Source: Betaproteobacteria bacterium HGW-Betaproteobacteria-1 (lineage in GTDB: Bacteria > Pseudomonadota > Gammaproteobacteria > Burkholderiales > Methylophilaceae). Taken from it: a stretch of DNA of 64,000 bases. The position numbers and the translations under genes are program-made. Where the stretch lies: the NCBI GenBank assembly GCA_002842435.1, contig PHCX01000002.1, positions 1 through 64,000 on the forward strand, given 5' to 3'. This document shows positions 28,573-37,281 of this stretch, one piece after another (the stretch's first letter is position 1; the number at the start of each line of letters is the position of its first letter). The notes under the pieces were generated by a model, which did no database searches, was not told where the DNA came from, and saw only the letters and a list, made by a program, of their open reading frames with translations.

Positions 28573-30999
28573 TTATAAGGTGATGGTTTCGAATTCTTTA
28601 TGCTCGTCGCGCTTTTGTACGCGCTCCGCCCACGGGTTGACCGCGCCTTGCAGGGCAAACAGCAGGCGTTCATATGCCGCCTTGCGGCCCTCGGCATCCT
28701 CGATCACACGTTTTTTCACATAATCGAGGCCGACGCGGTTGATCCAGTGTACGGTGCGGTCGAGGTAGCGCGCTTCCTCACGGTAGATCTGGATGAAGGC
28801 ACCGGAGTATTCCAGCACTTCGTCATGCGATTTTACCTTGCAGAGAAACTGCGCGACCTCGGTCTTGATGCCGCCGTTGCCGCCGACATAGATCTCCCAG
28901 CCGGAATCGACGCCGATGATGCCGACGTCCTTGATGCCGGATTCGGCGCAGTTGCGCGGGCAGCCGGAAACGGCGAACTTGACCTTGTGCGGCGCCCACA
29001 TGTGGTCGAAGGCCTTTTCGATATCGATGCCCATCTGCGTCGAATCCTGCGTGCCGAAGCGGCAGAACTCGGAACCGACGCAGGTTTTGACGGTGCGGAT
29101 GCCTTTGGCATAGGCGTAACCGGAAGGCATGTCGAGGTCGGCCCACATGTTGACCAGGTCTTCCTTCTTCACGCCCAGCAAGTCGATACGCTGGCCACCG
29201 GTGACTTTTACCATGGGCACGGCGTACTTGTCGGCGACATCGGCGATCTTGCGCAGCTGGTTCGGGGTCGTGACGCCGCCGTACATGCGCGGTACTACCG
29301 AGTAGGTGCCATCCTTCTGGATATTGGCGTGCACGCGTTCGTTGATGAAGCGCGATTGTGGATCGTCCACCGCCTCATGCGGCCAGGTCGAGATCAGGTA
29401 ATAGTTCAGCGCCGGCCTGCAAGTCGCGCAGCCGTTGGGTGTGCGCCATTGCATGCCTGTCATCGCATCCGGGATGTTGAGGTATTTGTGCTGGCGAACT
29501 TGTTCGCGCACTTCCTCGTGGTTGAGATCGGTGCAGCCGCACACCGCCTTGTTGGTGGAAGGCGGCGCATAACCGCCACCGAGGGCCGAGGCCAGGATCT
29601 GTTCGACCAGGCCGACGCAGGAGCCGCAACTGGAGCCGGCCTTGGTCTGTTTCTTGACGTCGTCGATGGTAAACAGGCCCTTTTCCTTGATGGCCTTGAC
29701 GATGGTGCCCTTGCACACACCGTTGCAGCCGCAGACCTCCATCTCGTCGGTCATCGCCGAGGCCTTGTCCTGACCCTGATGGCCGGTGTTGCCGAGGCTG
29801 TCCTGGCCGAACATCAGGTGGTCGCGGATTTCGTGGATGGGCTTTTTGTCGCGTAACAGCTGAAAGTACCAGGACCCATCCGTCGTATCACCATAGAGCA
29901 CGCTGCCGATGATTTTGTCATCTTTAATGATCAGCTTCTTGTAAACACCTCCCACCGCATCGTGCAAAACGATCTCTTCAGTATCCTCCCCGCCTGTGAA
30001 GTCGCCGGCAGAAAAGAGGTCGATGCCGGTGACTTTCAGCTTGGTTGAAGTGACGGAGCCGACGTAGCGGCCGATACCGAAGTTGGCCAGGTGCGTGGCG
30101 CACACCTTGGCCATTTCAAAAAGTGGCGCGACCAGGCCGTAGGAAATCCCACGGTGGGCCACGCATTCGCCCACGGCATAGATGCGCGGGTCGTAAGTCT
30201 GCATGGTGTCGTTGACGACGATGCCGCGATCGCAGTGGATGCCGGCGGATTCCGCCAGTGCAAAATTGGGGCGGATGCCGACCGCCATGACCACCAGGTC
30301 GGCCGGAATCTCCTGACCGTCCTTGAAGCGGACGGCTGTCACGCGGCCATCTTTACCTGTCAACTGCTCCGTGTCCTTCTCCAGCAGGAAATTCAGGCCC
30401 TTGGCTTCCAGCGATTGCTGCAGCATGCGGGCGGCGGTTTTGTCCAGCTGGCGTTCCAGCAGCCATTCGCTTCTGTGCACTACGGTCACGTCCATGCCCT
30501 GGATCTTCAGGCCGTTGGCCGCTTCCAGGCCGAGCAGGCCGCCGCCGATGACCACCGCATGCTTGTAGACTTTTGCCGCGTCTATCATGGCGTTGGTGTC
30601 CTGGATATCGCGATAACCGATGACCCCTTCGAGGTCGGCACCCGGAATCGGCAGCATGAAGGGCCGGGAGCCGGTGGCCAGCAGCAGGCGGTCATATTCC
30701 GCGCTGGTGCCATCCTCGGCGTAGACCAAGCGGTTCTTGCGGTCAATCTTGTTGATGCGCGCATTGGTGTAAAGCCGGATGTTGTTCTCCGCATACCATT
30801 CGCGACTGTTGAGGATGATGTCGTCTATGGTCTGCTCGTTGGCCAGCACCGGCGACAGCATGATGCGGTTGTAGTTGGGGTAGGGTTCATCGCCGAACAC
30901 GGTGATGTCGTAGAGGTCTGGCGCGATTTTCAGCAGTTCCTCCACGGTTCTCATGCCGGCCATACCGTTGCCGACGACGACGAGTTTCATTTTCTTCAT
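28573..30999 (-). CDS. nirB: Nitrite reductase (NADH) large subunit
   Basis: 808 residues. FAD/NADH-binding domains at residues 1-310 (VVVGNGMAGMRTVEELL, AVVIGGGLLGLEAANGL), a BFD-like 2Fe-2S domain near 420-470 (CGCNGVC ... CGSCVG), a second Cys segment (CGCTDLNHEEVRE ... CATCRP), then the sulfite/nitrite reductase domain with siroheme-4Fe4S ligands CVGSEFCRFG and CPRNCAES. It reduces nitrite to ammonium in the cytoplasm with six electrons. AGAGGAGAAATAGC precedes the ATG. cobA, for the siroheme precursor, is directly upstream. Confidence 0.97.
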   Translation of the reverse strand: MKKMKLVVVGNGMAGMRTVEELLKIAPDLYDITVFGDEPYPNYNRIMLSPVLANEQTIDDIILNSREWYAENNIRLYTNARINKIDRKNRLVYAEDGTSAEYDRLLLATGSRPFMLPIPGADLEGVIGYRDIQDTNAMIDAAKVYKHAVVIGGGLLGLEAANGLKIQGMDVTVVHRSEWLLERQLDKTAARMLQQSLEAKGLNFLLEKDTEQLTGKDGRVTAVRFKDGQEIPADLVVMAVGIRPNFALAESAGIHCDRGIVVNDTMQTYDPRIYAVGECVAHRGISYGLVAPLFEMAKVCATHLANFGIGRYVGSVTSTKLKVTGIDLFSAGDFTGGEDTEEIVLHDAVGGVYKKLIIKDDKIIGSVLYGDTTDGSWYFQLLRDKKPIHEIRDHLMFGQDSLGNTGHQGQDKASAMTDEMEVCGCNGVCKGTIVKAIKEKGLFTIDDVKKQTKAGSSCGSCVGLVEQILASALGGGYAPPSTNKAVCGCTDLNHEEVREQVRQHKYLNIPDAMTGMQWRTPNGCATCRPALNYYLISTWPHEAVDDPQSRFINERVHANIQKDGTYSVVPRMYGGVTTPNQLRKIADVADKYAVPMVKVTGGQRIDLLGVKKEDLVNMWADLDMPSGYAYAKGIRTVKTCVGSEFCRFGTQDSTQMGIDIEKAFDHMWAPHKVKFAVSGCPRNCAESGIKDVGIIGVDSGWEIYVGGNGGIKTEVAQFLCKVKSHDEVLEYSGAFIQIYREEARYLDRTVHWINRVGLDYVKKRVIEDAEGRKAAYERLLFALQGAVNPWAERVQKRDEHKEFETITL

Positions 31000-31029
31000 G
31001 CTATTTCTCCTCTTTGCTTCCGTTGCGCG

Positions 31030-31782
31030 CTAGGCAGCGATGGCCAAAGCGTTGATGAATTCCTTGCAGCTCGATAGCCTGACCACATCGCCGATGACGA
31101 TAATGGCCGGGCTACCCAAGCCTTCCTGCTTGACTGCCATCGGCAGCATGCCGATGGGGCAGATCACCTGTTGTTGTTCGTCCCGCGTGCCGTGCTGGAT
31201 GGCGGCGGCAAAAGTGCTGGAAGGCAGGCCGGCGGCCAGCAGTTGCTGCACGATGTCGCTCAGATGATTCATGCCCATGTAGATCACCAGCGTCGTACCG
31301 CCATCGACCAAGGCTCGCCAGTTGAGCGGGTTCTCATCCTGCGTGTGGCCGGTGACAAAGGTGACGCCATGCGTATATTCCCGGTGAGTCACCGGGATGC
31401 CGATACTGGCCGGCACGGCAATACCGCTGGTGATGCCGGAGATGACCTCAACCGGAATGCCAGCCTGTCGCAGCGCCAGCATCTCTTCGCCGCCGCGACC
31501 AAAGAGAAAGGGGTCGCCGCCCTTGAGGCGGGCGACGATCTGACCTTGTTCAGCCAAAGACACCATGACTTTATTGATAAAGGACTGCGGCGTGGATTTG
31601 CAGCCGCCGCGCTTGCCGACCTCGATCACGCGCGCTTGCGGTGCATGCTGCAGGATCTCGCGGTTGACCAGGTCGTCGACCAGTACGACGTCAGCCGACT
31701 GCAACGCCTTGATTGCCTTCACTGTCAGCAGTTCCGGATCGCCCGGGCCCGCCCCTATCAGATAAACCTTGCCTTGCGTCAT
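31030..31782 (-). CDS. cobA: Uroporphyrinogen-III C-methyltransferase
   Basis: 250 residues of the SUMT family: [18 protein letters not shown] at the N-terminus, [18 protein letters not shown] near residue 82 and [17 protein letters not shown] near 130. It methylates uroporphyrinogen III twice using S-adenosylmethionine to give precorrin-2, which leads to siroheme. No CysG dehydrogenase/ferrochelatase part is attached. Its place between porin and nirB ties it to siroheme supply for NirB; a cobA is also beside nasA in Pseudomonas. Confidence 0.95.
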   Translation of the reverse strand: MTQGKVYLIGAGPGDPELLTVKAIKALQSADVVLVDDLVNREILQHAPQARVIEVGKRGGCKSTPQSFINKVMVSLAEQGQIVARLKGGDPFLFGRGGEEMLALRQAGIPVEVISGITSGIAVPASIGIPVTHREYTHGVTFVTGHTQDENPLNWRALVDGGTTLVIYMGMNHLSDIVQQLLAAGLPSSTFAAAIQHGTRDEQQQVICPIGMLPMAVKQEGLGSPAIIVIGDVVRLSSCKEFINALAIAA

Positions 31783-31798
31783 GGTGTGTTTCCGTTCC

Positions 31799-33115
31799 CT
31801 AGAATGTGTACATCGCCGTCAGCCAGACCTTTTCGATGTCGGTCTTGCGGCCAAGCGGGTTGGCGACCCTGTCGTCTTCCTTGAAGTTGGCGTATTCGGC
31901 CTTGACCAGGAACTTGCTGTTGACGTTCCAGGTGGCGGCCAGGTCGAACTCCTTGCCGAACTTGTCGCCGAAACCACCGCCGAACTTGGCGAAATCCTCA
32001 TCCGCATTGATGATGTGGTACTCGGCATGCAGGGTCAGTGCGGGCAGTGGCTTGCCACCGACGGTAATGAAGGTGTCCTTGATGCCTTGTGCCGGTGTGA
32101 TCAGGAAGTGGTCGGCCCAGCCCTGGAACAGGTGGTTGGTGCCGAACGGTGTCTGGAATGCATATTCGCTGTCGTTGCTGGACAGACTTTCATGATCGAT
32201 ACGGGCGAACCAGGCTTTGTAACCGGCACCGATACCTGCGCGTCCATAATGCGCATCGATGCGGTCATCGCCATCGGAATAGTCGGTCTGTTTGGCGTAT
32301 TCGGCGGTATAGAGCCAGCGCCAGTCGTCATTGATCTTGCGGCTGCCGTCGAGGCGCAAACCGAGTGTCTTGTTCGACTGGTCGGTGCCCGGGCCGAGCA
32401 CGCTGGTCTTGGCCATGGTGGGCGTCTCGAAGTTGGAGAAATAGCCGTAACCGGTGACGGATTCGGAGGGTGAAAGACGGTATTTGGCGTTGACGATTTC
32501 CAGTTCGCCTTCCTGCAGCCGGGTGCTGATCTGCTTGACGCGTTCCAGGTGTGCCAGATAAATCTCGGTGTTCGGCAGGCTCTTGTTCAGCATGGAATAA
32601 CCATCGAACACTTGCATGACCTGGCGGAAGCCGATATCGCCGATGAAGCGCACGTTATCCAGGTTGATCTGCTGGCGGCCAAGGCGGAATCGGGTGTTCT
32701 TGATGCCGGTCCAGTCCACATAAAGCTGATTGATGTCGGTATCGTGCGGATCGACGACGATGGGGTAATCGCCCATGCCTTTTTCCGGGTCACCCAGCCG
32801 GCGGTCGTCGTAGCGGTTCTCCAGCTCGGCGACATTGATGATTTGCACGCCGACGCTGAAGTTGTGAAAAGGTGCGGTCTGCCAGCCGACCAGACTGCGC
32901 AGCGTCAGCGCGCGGGCGTTTTCCGGCTTGCCGTCCTGGTCGACATGCTCGTAGCGCAGGCGGAAGTTGGTCATGGGCTTGCCGCCCTTGATGGCATCCA
33001 GCAGGGTGTAATCTGGCAGTGCTTCTTCCGCGGTAGCGCTCAACGATGTGACGCCGAGTCCTAGCAGCAGGCTTAAACTCACTTGACGCATCTTGAATCT
33101 CATATTAGTTTGCAT
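31799..33115 (-). CDS. Outer-membrane beta-barrel porin, alginate-export (AlgE-like) family
   Basis: 438 residues. A signal peptide (residues about 1-30, LSLLLGLGVTSLSATAEE) precedes a chain of alternating aromatic and polar strands (FRLRYEHVDQ, FRLGRQQINLDNVRF, WLYTAEYAKQTDY) ending in WLTAMYTF with the C-terminal Phe required for barrel insertion. AAGGAGC supports the ATG at 33115; two more in-frame ATGs follow. Such barrels are often encoded in nitrate loci, so a nitrate-conducting role is more likely than alginate export; no alginate genes are nearby. Confidence 0.85.
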   Translation of the reverse strand: MQTNMRFKMRQVSLSLLLGLGVTSLSATAEEALPDYTLLDAIKGGKPMTNFRLRYEHVDQDGKPENARALTLRSLVGWQTAPFHNFSVGVQIINVAELENRYDDRRLGDPEKGMGDYPIVVDPHDTDINQLYVDWTGIKNTRFRLGRQQINLDNVRFIGDIGFRQVMQVFDGYSMLNKSLPNTEIYLAHLERVKQISTRLQEGELEIVNAKYRLSPSESVTGYGYFSNFETPTMAKTSVLGPGTDQSNKTLGLRLDGSRKINDDWRWLYTAEYAKQTDYSDGDDRIDAHYGRAGIGAGYKAWFARIDHESLSSNDSEYAFQTPFGTNHLFQGWADHFLITPAQGIKDTFITVGGKPLPALTLHAEYHIINADEDFAKFGGGFGDKFGKEFDLAATWNVNSKFLVKAEYANFKEDDRVANPLGRKTDIEKVWLTAMYTF

Positions 33116-33177
33116 GTGTTGCTCCTTTTTTAGCGAGAAGGGTGACAGTGTTTTGGGTGTTAATCACATCCAGGGCA

Positions 33178-33207
33178 TGGGGGACGCGTCCTGACCGGCG
33201 TGTCCCT
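33178..33207 (-). promoter_or_regulatory. Stem-loop in the nrtD-porin gap
   Basis: On the minus strand GGGAC-A-CG pairs with CG-C-GTCCC around a ten-base loop. No T-run follows, so it is more likely an RNA-processing or stability element than a terminator. It sits about 60 bases before the porin start. Confidence 0.35.
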
Positions 33208-33245
33208 TTTTCTTTGCAGCTGATATTGCGGGTGCTTGCATGGAC

Positions 33246-34052
33246 TTACGCAGCTTTCTTCGCGTGACGTTCGTACAAGAACTTCAATACTTCACTACGC
33301 AAATGGTTGTACTCGGCGTTTTCTGCCAATTCCAACCGTTTTCTTGGGCGCGGCAAGGCAACCGGAAGTATTTCTCCAATCGTTGCTGCCGGGCCGTTGG
33401 TCATCATGACGATGCGATCCGAGAGCAAGACGGCTTCGTCTACATCGTGCGTCACCATCACCGCGGTACAGCCGGATTTGGCCATGATGCTCATCAGCTC
33501 GTCTTGCAGATGCGCGCGGGTGAGGGCATCCAGTGCGCCGAATGGCTCGTCCAGCAACAGCACCTTGGGTTCCATAGCCAGCGCACGAGCGATACCGACT
33601 CGTTGCTTCATGCCGCCTGAGATTTCGTTGGGGCGCTTATCTGCTGCGTGACCGAGCCCTACCAGATCCAGTGCAGCCTTGGTCCTGGCACGCAACTGTG
33701 CTTTGTTCTCGTTCTTGCCGAACACCCGCTCTACTGCCAGATAGACGTTTTCATTGCAGGTGAGCCAAGGCAGCAGCGAGTGATTCTGGAAGACGACAGC
33801 ACGTTCCGGTCCGGGGCCGTCGATCTCGCGTCCGGCGCAGAACAGGAGGCCGCTGGTGGGTTGCAGCAAACCGGCGATCAGGTTGAGTACTGTCGATTTA
33901 CCGCAGCCCGAGTGGCCGATGACCGAGACGAACTCACCTTCTCGGATGTTGAGGTCGATGCCGCGCAGGGCTTCGAACGTGCCTTTCCTGGTGACGAACG
34001 TCATATTGACGTTTTCCAGTTGCACGTATTTTTCCTGAATGATCTTTTCCAT
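33246..34052 (-). CDS. nrtD: Nitrate ABC transporter ATP-binding protein
   Basis: 268 residues from ATG 34052 (MEKIIQEKYVQLENVNMTF), with AAAGGAAAATC upstream; a longer frame to 34085 would overlap nrtB. Walker A GHSGCGKST (near 47), ABC signature ISGGMKQRVGIARAL (near 147) and Walker B VLLLDEPFGALD (near 166) are intact. It powers NrtA/NrtB import of nitrate. No NrtC-type fusion with a substrate-binding domain is present; the set is the NasFED kind. Confidence 0.96.
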   Translation of the reverse strand: MEKIIQEKYVQLENVNMTFVTRKGTFEALRGIDLNIREGEFVSVIGHSGCGKSTVLNLIAGLLQPTSGLLFCAGREIDGPGPERAVVFQNHSLLPWLTCNENVYLAVERVFGKNENKAQLRARTKAALDLVGLGHAADKRPNEISGGMKQRVGIARALAMEPKVLLLDEPFGALDALTRAHLQDELMSIMAKSGCTAVMVTHDVDEAVLLSDRIVMMTNGPAATIGEILPVALPRPRKRLELAENAEYNHLRSEVLKFLYERHAKKAA

Positions 34053-34081
34053 GATTTTCCTTTCGTTCGTCCGTTTTGCCA

Positions 34082-35020
34082 TCATTCGTAGCTGAAGCGT
34101 CTGGCGATCATGATCAGCATCTGCTCAAGCAGCAGCCCGACGATGCCGACGACGAAAATCGCGATGATGATGTGTTCCACGTTGAGGTTGTTCCATTCAT
34201 CCCAGACCCAGAAGCCGATGCCAATGCCGCCGGTCAGCATTTCGGCAGCGACGATCACCAGCCAGGCCACACCGATGGAAAGGCGCACGCCGGTCATCAT
34301 GTAGGGCAGCACGAAGGGGAACAGGATGCGGGTGGCGATCTTCCATTCGGAAAGCTTGAGCACGCGGGCGACGTTCATGTAGTCCTCCGGCACCTTGCTG
34401 ACGCCGACCGCGGTATTGATGATCATCGGCCAGATGGCCGAGATGAAGATGACCCAGATGGCAGCCGGATCGGCAGCCTTGAATACCAGCAGGCCGATCG
34501 GCAGCCAGGCCAGCGGTGAAACCGGGCGCAGCATGCCGATGATGGGCGCTGCCATTCTTGAGGCGAAGGCAAAACGGCCGATGATGAAGCCGAGCGGGAT
34601 ACCGAGCACGGCCGCCATGCCGAAGCCGAGACCGACGCGTTCCAGCGAGTTGAGGATGTTCCAGCCGATGCCCATGTCATTCGGTCCATTGTTGTAGAAC
34701 GGATCGCTGAACAGTTCTACGGCAGCATGCCAGGTTGGGATCGGGCCGGGCAGGCCTTCCGACTGGTAGGAGATCAGGGCCCAGATGGCAGTGAACAGCA
34801 TGAGACCGAACAGTGGTGGCAGCAGCCACTGAAAGAAGGCGCTGATCAGTTGCCTGTTTTTCGCCGCTCTATCACTGATTGCGCTATTGGTCGCTTTGGC
34901 AGGCACTTCGGCAACTGTCGTCACCGCTGCTGGCGCAGCCTTGGCCGGCTGCGTTGCAGCGCTGGTTTCATGGTTCATGTCGGTTTCCAGGTTCTTTCGT
35001 TGCAGGCTGATGACGCTCAT
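34082..35020 (-). CDS. nrtB: Nitrate ABC transporter permease
   Basis: 312 residues. A Thr/Ala-rich cytosolic N-terminus of about 70 residues is followed by six membrane helices and the EAA loop of importer permeases (near residues 205-225, ISAIWPMIINTAVGVSKVPE). GGGAG precedes the ATG at 35020; an ATG 42 bases later is possible. It lies 15 bases after nrtA. Confidence 0.95.
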   Translation of the reverse strand: MSVISLQRKNLETDMNHETSAATQPAKAAPAAVTTVAEVPAKATNSAISDRAAKNRQLISAFFQWLLPPLFGLMLFTAIWALISYQSEGLPGPIPTWHAAVELFSDPFYNNGPNDMGIGWNILNSLERVGLGFGMAAVLGIPLGFIIGRFAFASRMAAPIIGMLRPVSPLAWLPIGLLVFKAADPAAIWVIFISAIWPMIINTAVGVSKVPEDYMNVARVLKLSEWKIATRILFPFVLPYMMTGVRLSIGVAWLVIVAAEMLTGGIGIGFWVWDEWNNLNVEHIIIAIFVVGIVGLLLEQMLIMIARRFSYE

Positions 35021-35035
35021 GACGGTTCTCCCGGG

Positions 35036-36331
35036 TTATGCCTTGATCTTGAAGCCGTTGGCGTAGGCTTTCGGATCCTTGCCATCCCACACCACGCCAT
35101 CGATCAGTTTGCTGCTGCGCATGGCATCCTTGGGCACGGCAATGCCCAGTGCCTTGGCGGCTTCGGTGTAAAGGTCGATGCGGTTGACCTGCTTGGCCAC
35201 GGCCAGGTAGTCCGGGTCGGATTTGAGCAGGCCCCAGCGTTTGTGCTGGGTCATGAACCACATACCGTCGGAAAGGTAGGGGAAGGGCACGCTGCCGTCG
35301 TTGAAGAACTTCATGTAGTTCGGGTCCTGCCAGGATTTGCCGAGGCCGTTCTCGTACTTGCCGACGAAACGGCCTTCAATGACGGCTTCCGGCGCATTGA
35401 CATAGGCCTTGCCGGCGATCAGTTTGGCGACTTTCGAGCGGTTTTCCGTCGCATCGATGTAACGGCAGGCTTCCAGCACCGCCATGATCATGGCCCGGGC
35501 CGTGTTCGGGTTCTTGGCGACGAATTCTGCGGTGCAGCCCAGCACTTTTTCCGGGTGATCGGTCCAGATGTCCTGGCTGGTGGCGACCGAGAAGCCGATC
35601 TTGTCGTGGATGGCACGGGCGTTCCAGGGTTCGCCTACGCAGAAGCCATCCATGTTGCCGATACGCATGTTGGCGACCATCTGTGGCGGTGGCACGACGA
35701 TGGTCTTGACGTCCTTGAACGGGTTGATACCGTAGGTCGCCAGCCAGTAATAGAGCCACATGGCATGGGTGCCGGTGGGGAAGGTCTGGGCGAAGGTGTA
35801 ATCGCGGTTCTCGTTATCCAGCAGACGCTTCAGCGTCGGGCCGCTGGTGACGCCCTTTTCCTTCAGCTGGTTGGCGAGCGTGATGCCCTGGCCGTTGTTG
35901 TTGAGCGACATCAATACGGCCATATCCTTCTGTTGGCCGCCGATACCGAGTTGTACGCCGTACATCATGCCGTAGAGAATATGGGCACCCTGCAGCTCGC
36001 CGTTGACCAGCTTGTCGCGCACGCCGGCCCAGGAAGCTTCCTTGGAAGGCGTGATCTTGATGCCGTATTTCGTGTCGAAACCCATCTGTGCAGCGACCAC
36101 GATCGGTGCACAATCAGTCAGCGGGATGAAGCCGATTTTGACTTCCTTGATCTCCGGTTCGTCACTGCCTGCGGCCCAGGCATTGTTGCGGATTTTCTCC
36201 GGCACCATGCCCATCAGCGCTGAGGCACCCATGACCCCGGCGCTGGCACGGAAAAAATTGCGGCGGCCATTGTCTATAGGGTCGTTCTCATTCACGACTT
36301 TAGCTGATGACAGATTGTTATCTTTGCTCAT
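35036..36331 (-). CDS. nrtA: Nitrate-binding periplasmic protein
   Basis: 431 residues. A twin-arginine signal is clear at residues 22-50 (GRRNFFRASAGVMGASALMG), so the protein is exported folded. The mature part matches NrtA: KIGFIPLTDCAPIVVAAQMG, NGELQGAHILYGMMYG and MRIGNMDGFCVGEPWNARAI. It captures nitrate for NrtB-NrtD. CAGGAGAATCAA precedes the ATG. Its leader (36377-36446) carries a NasT-type antitermination site. The cytosolic sensor NasS is a relative, but the Tat signal marks this one as the transporter component. Confidence 0.96.
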   Translation of the reverse strand: MSKDNNLSSAKVVNENDPIDNGRRNFFRASAGVMGASALMGMVPEKIRNNAWAAGSDEPEIKEVKIGFIPLTDCAPIVVAAQMGFDTKYGIKITPSKEASWAGVRDKLVNGELQGAHILYGMMYGVQLGIGGQQKDMAVLMSLNNNGQGITLANQLKEKGVTSGPTLKRLLDNENRDYTFAQTFPTGTHAMWLYYWLATYGINPFKDVKTIVVPPPQMVANMRIGNMDGFCVGEPWNARAIHDKIGFSVATSQDIWTDHPEKVLGCTAEFVAKNPNTARAMIMAVLEACRYIDATENRSKVAKLIAGKAYVNAPEAVIEGRFVGKYENGLGKSWQDPNYMKFFNDGSVPFPYLSDGMWFMTQHKRWGLLKSDPDYLAVAKQVNRIDLYTEAAKALGIAVPKDAMRSSKLIDGVVWDGKDPKAYANGFKIKA

Positions 36332-36376
36332 TTGATTCTCCTGACGGTTGATTCATATGCAAAAAATCCAAATAAA

Positions 36377-36423
36377 AAAGGCGTCCTGCAGGCGGAATGT
36401 ATTCCGCGAGCAAGGACGCCTTT
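36377..36423 (-). terminator. Attenuator hairpin in the nrtA leader
   Basis: On the minus strand AAAGGCGTCCT pairs with AGGACGCCTTT, with an interrupted inner stem GCGGA/TCCGC, followed by a T-run (TTTTTTATT, about 36380-36372). It ends about 41 bases before the nrtA start, so it would stop transcription from nasT unless antiterminated. Confidence 0.85.
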
Positions 36424-36446
36424 GTCCGGTGGGTCATCATTGACCC
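36414..36446 (-). promoter_or_regulatory. Two-hexaloop ANTAR-protein binding site
   Basis: In transcript order: stem P1 GGGTC-[AATGAT]-GACCC (36446-36431), a three-base linker, then P2 GGAC-[AAAGGC]-GTCC (36427-36414). Both six-base loops have A at position 1 and G at position 4, the hallmark of RNA bound by ANTAR proteins such as NasR/NasT. P2 shares bases with the 5' arm of the terminator, so protein-stabilised P2 would prevent termination. Confidence 0.8.
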
Positions 36447-36563
36447 GGTATTGCCATTTCAAAAACCTTGTACTGCCTGAGCCGTATCCGGCTGCTGATC
36501 CAACTGTTGATTCAAACTTCCGATATTGCTACCCGCCGTTGGGTCTCAACATCCATTCATTGT

Positions 36564-37139
36564 TCAGAGCAGCAGCTTTGCCGCCTGCACTACCTGTTCG
36601 GCCAGTGTGGCCAAACGTATGTTCTGTTTCATTGCCATGTTCCGCAGCAGCGTGTAGGCGGCATCTTCGTCGATACCGCGCTGCTTCATCAGCAGGCCCT
36701 TGGCTTTTTCTACCACCTTGCGTTCGCTGAGCTTGAGGTTGGCCTCATTCAGTTCGGCGCGCAAAGCCTTGAATTCTTCAAACCGCGCAATCGCTGCATC
36801 CATCACCGGCTTCAGTTTCTCGTTGGTCAATCCACCAACGACATAAGCACTGACACCGGCACGTGTGGCCGACCGGATCTTTTCGGTATCTCCATCATGC
36901 GTAAACATCACAATCGGCCGCGGCGCGTTCTGGCTCATCACGATCAGGTGCTCCAGCGTGTCGCGGCTGGGCGAGTCCGTGTCGATGATGACGATGTCCG
37001 GCTGCAATTTGCTGACCGCTTCATCCAGATTCGCCGTATCGCTCAAGTGTGCGATCACTTCGCAGCCTGCTTCGGTGAGCGACTGTTTAAGCGGAGCTGT
37101 CCGCTCCAAGTGATTATCAACTAGCATGACTCGGAGCAT
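36564..37139 (-). CDS. nasT: NasT-type ANTAR antitermination regulator
   Basis: 191 residues. Residues 1-120 are receiver-like (MLRVMLVDNHLER, acidic Asp8 and Asp53), but the conserved receiver Lys is missing (AYVVGGLTNEKL), as in pseudo-receivers. Residues about 128-188 are the ANTAR RNA-binding three-helix domain (VVEKAKGLLMKQRGIDEDAAYTLLRNMAM). In Azotobacter and Pseudomonas NasT is held by NasS and freed by nitrate or nitrite to antiterminate the nas leader. Here the leader lies directly downstream, before nrtA. No nasS is adjacent. Transcription probably starts from the sigma-54 promoter at 37175-37190. Confidence 0.93.
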   Translation of the reverse strand: MLRVMLVDNHLERTAPLKQSLTEAGCEVIAHLSDTANLDEAVSKLQPDIVIIDTDSPSRDTLEHLIVMSQNAPRPIVMFTHDGDTEKIRSATRAGVSAYVVGGLTNEKLKPVMDAAIARFEEFKALRAELNEANLKLSERKVVEKAKGLLMKQRGIDEDAAYTLLRNMAMKQNIRLATLAEQVVQAAKLLL

Positions 37140-37174
37140 TGCCGACCTGAATATGAGTTACTCAGCATGCATTA

Positions 37175-37190
37175 AGCAACTGCCGTGCCA
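37175..37190 (-). promoter_or_regulatory. Sigma-54 (-24/-12) promoter for nasT
   Basis: The minus strand reads TGGCACGGCAGTTGCT, a perfect match to TGGCACG-N4-TTGCW. The -12 GC falls about 37 bases before the nasT start, giving a leader of about 25 bases. Confidence 0.85.
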
Positions 37191-37281
37191 ATCCTTGCAT
37201 GAGTGTGTTAAGGCTTTGAAAAACATTGTATATGTATGGAACTGTGCAAAGGGGAGGAAGGGCACATGCGGGTTCAATAGA

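Noticed and set aside
28600..29856. 418-residue open frame antisense to nirB
   Set aside because: Shadow of nirB with no recognisable domains.
33178..33207. Second antitermination leader before the porin gene
   Set aside because: No A1/G4 six-base loops and no T-run; kept only as a stem-loop.
34727..36223. 498-residue open frame antisense to nrtB-nrtA
   Set aside because: Shadow of nrtA/nrtB; no family motifs, no start context.
36391..36406. Loop ATACAT inside the nrtA terminator as the second ANTAR hexaloop
   Set aside because: It has C rather than G at position 4; the loop AAAGGC at 36414-36427 fits better and overlaps the terminator arm as expected.
37250..37272. Second NtrC site (GTGC...GCAC) nearer the sigma-54 promoter
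   Set aside because: The half-sites TGTGCA and GGCACA are wrongly oriented and spaced for TGCAC-N7-GTGCA.
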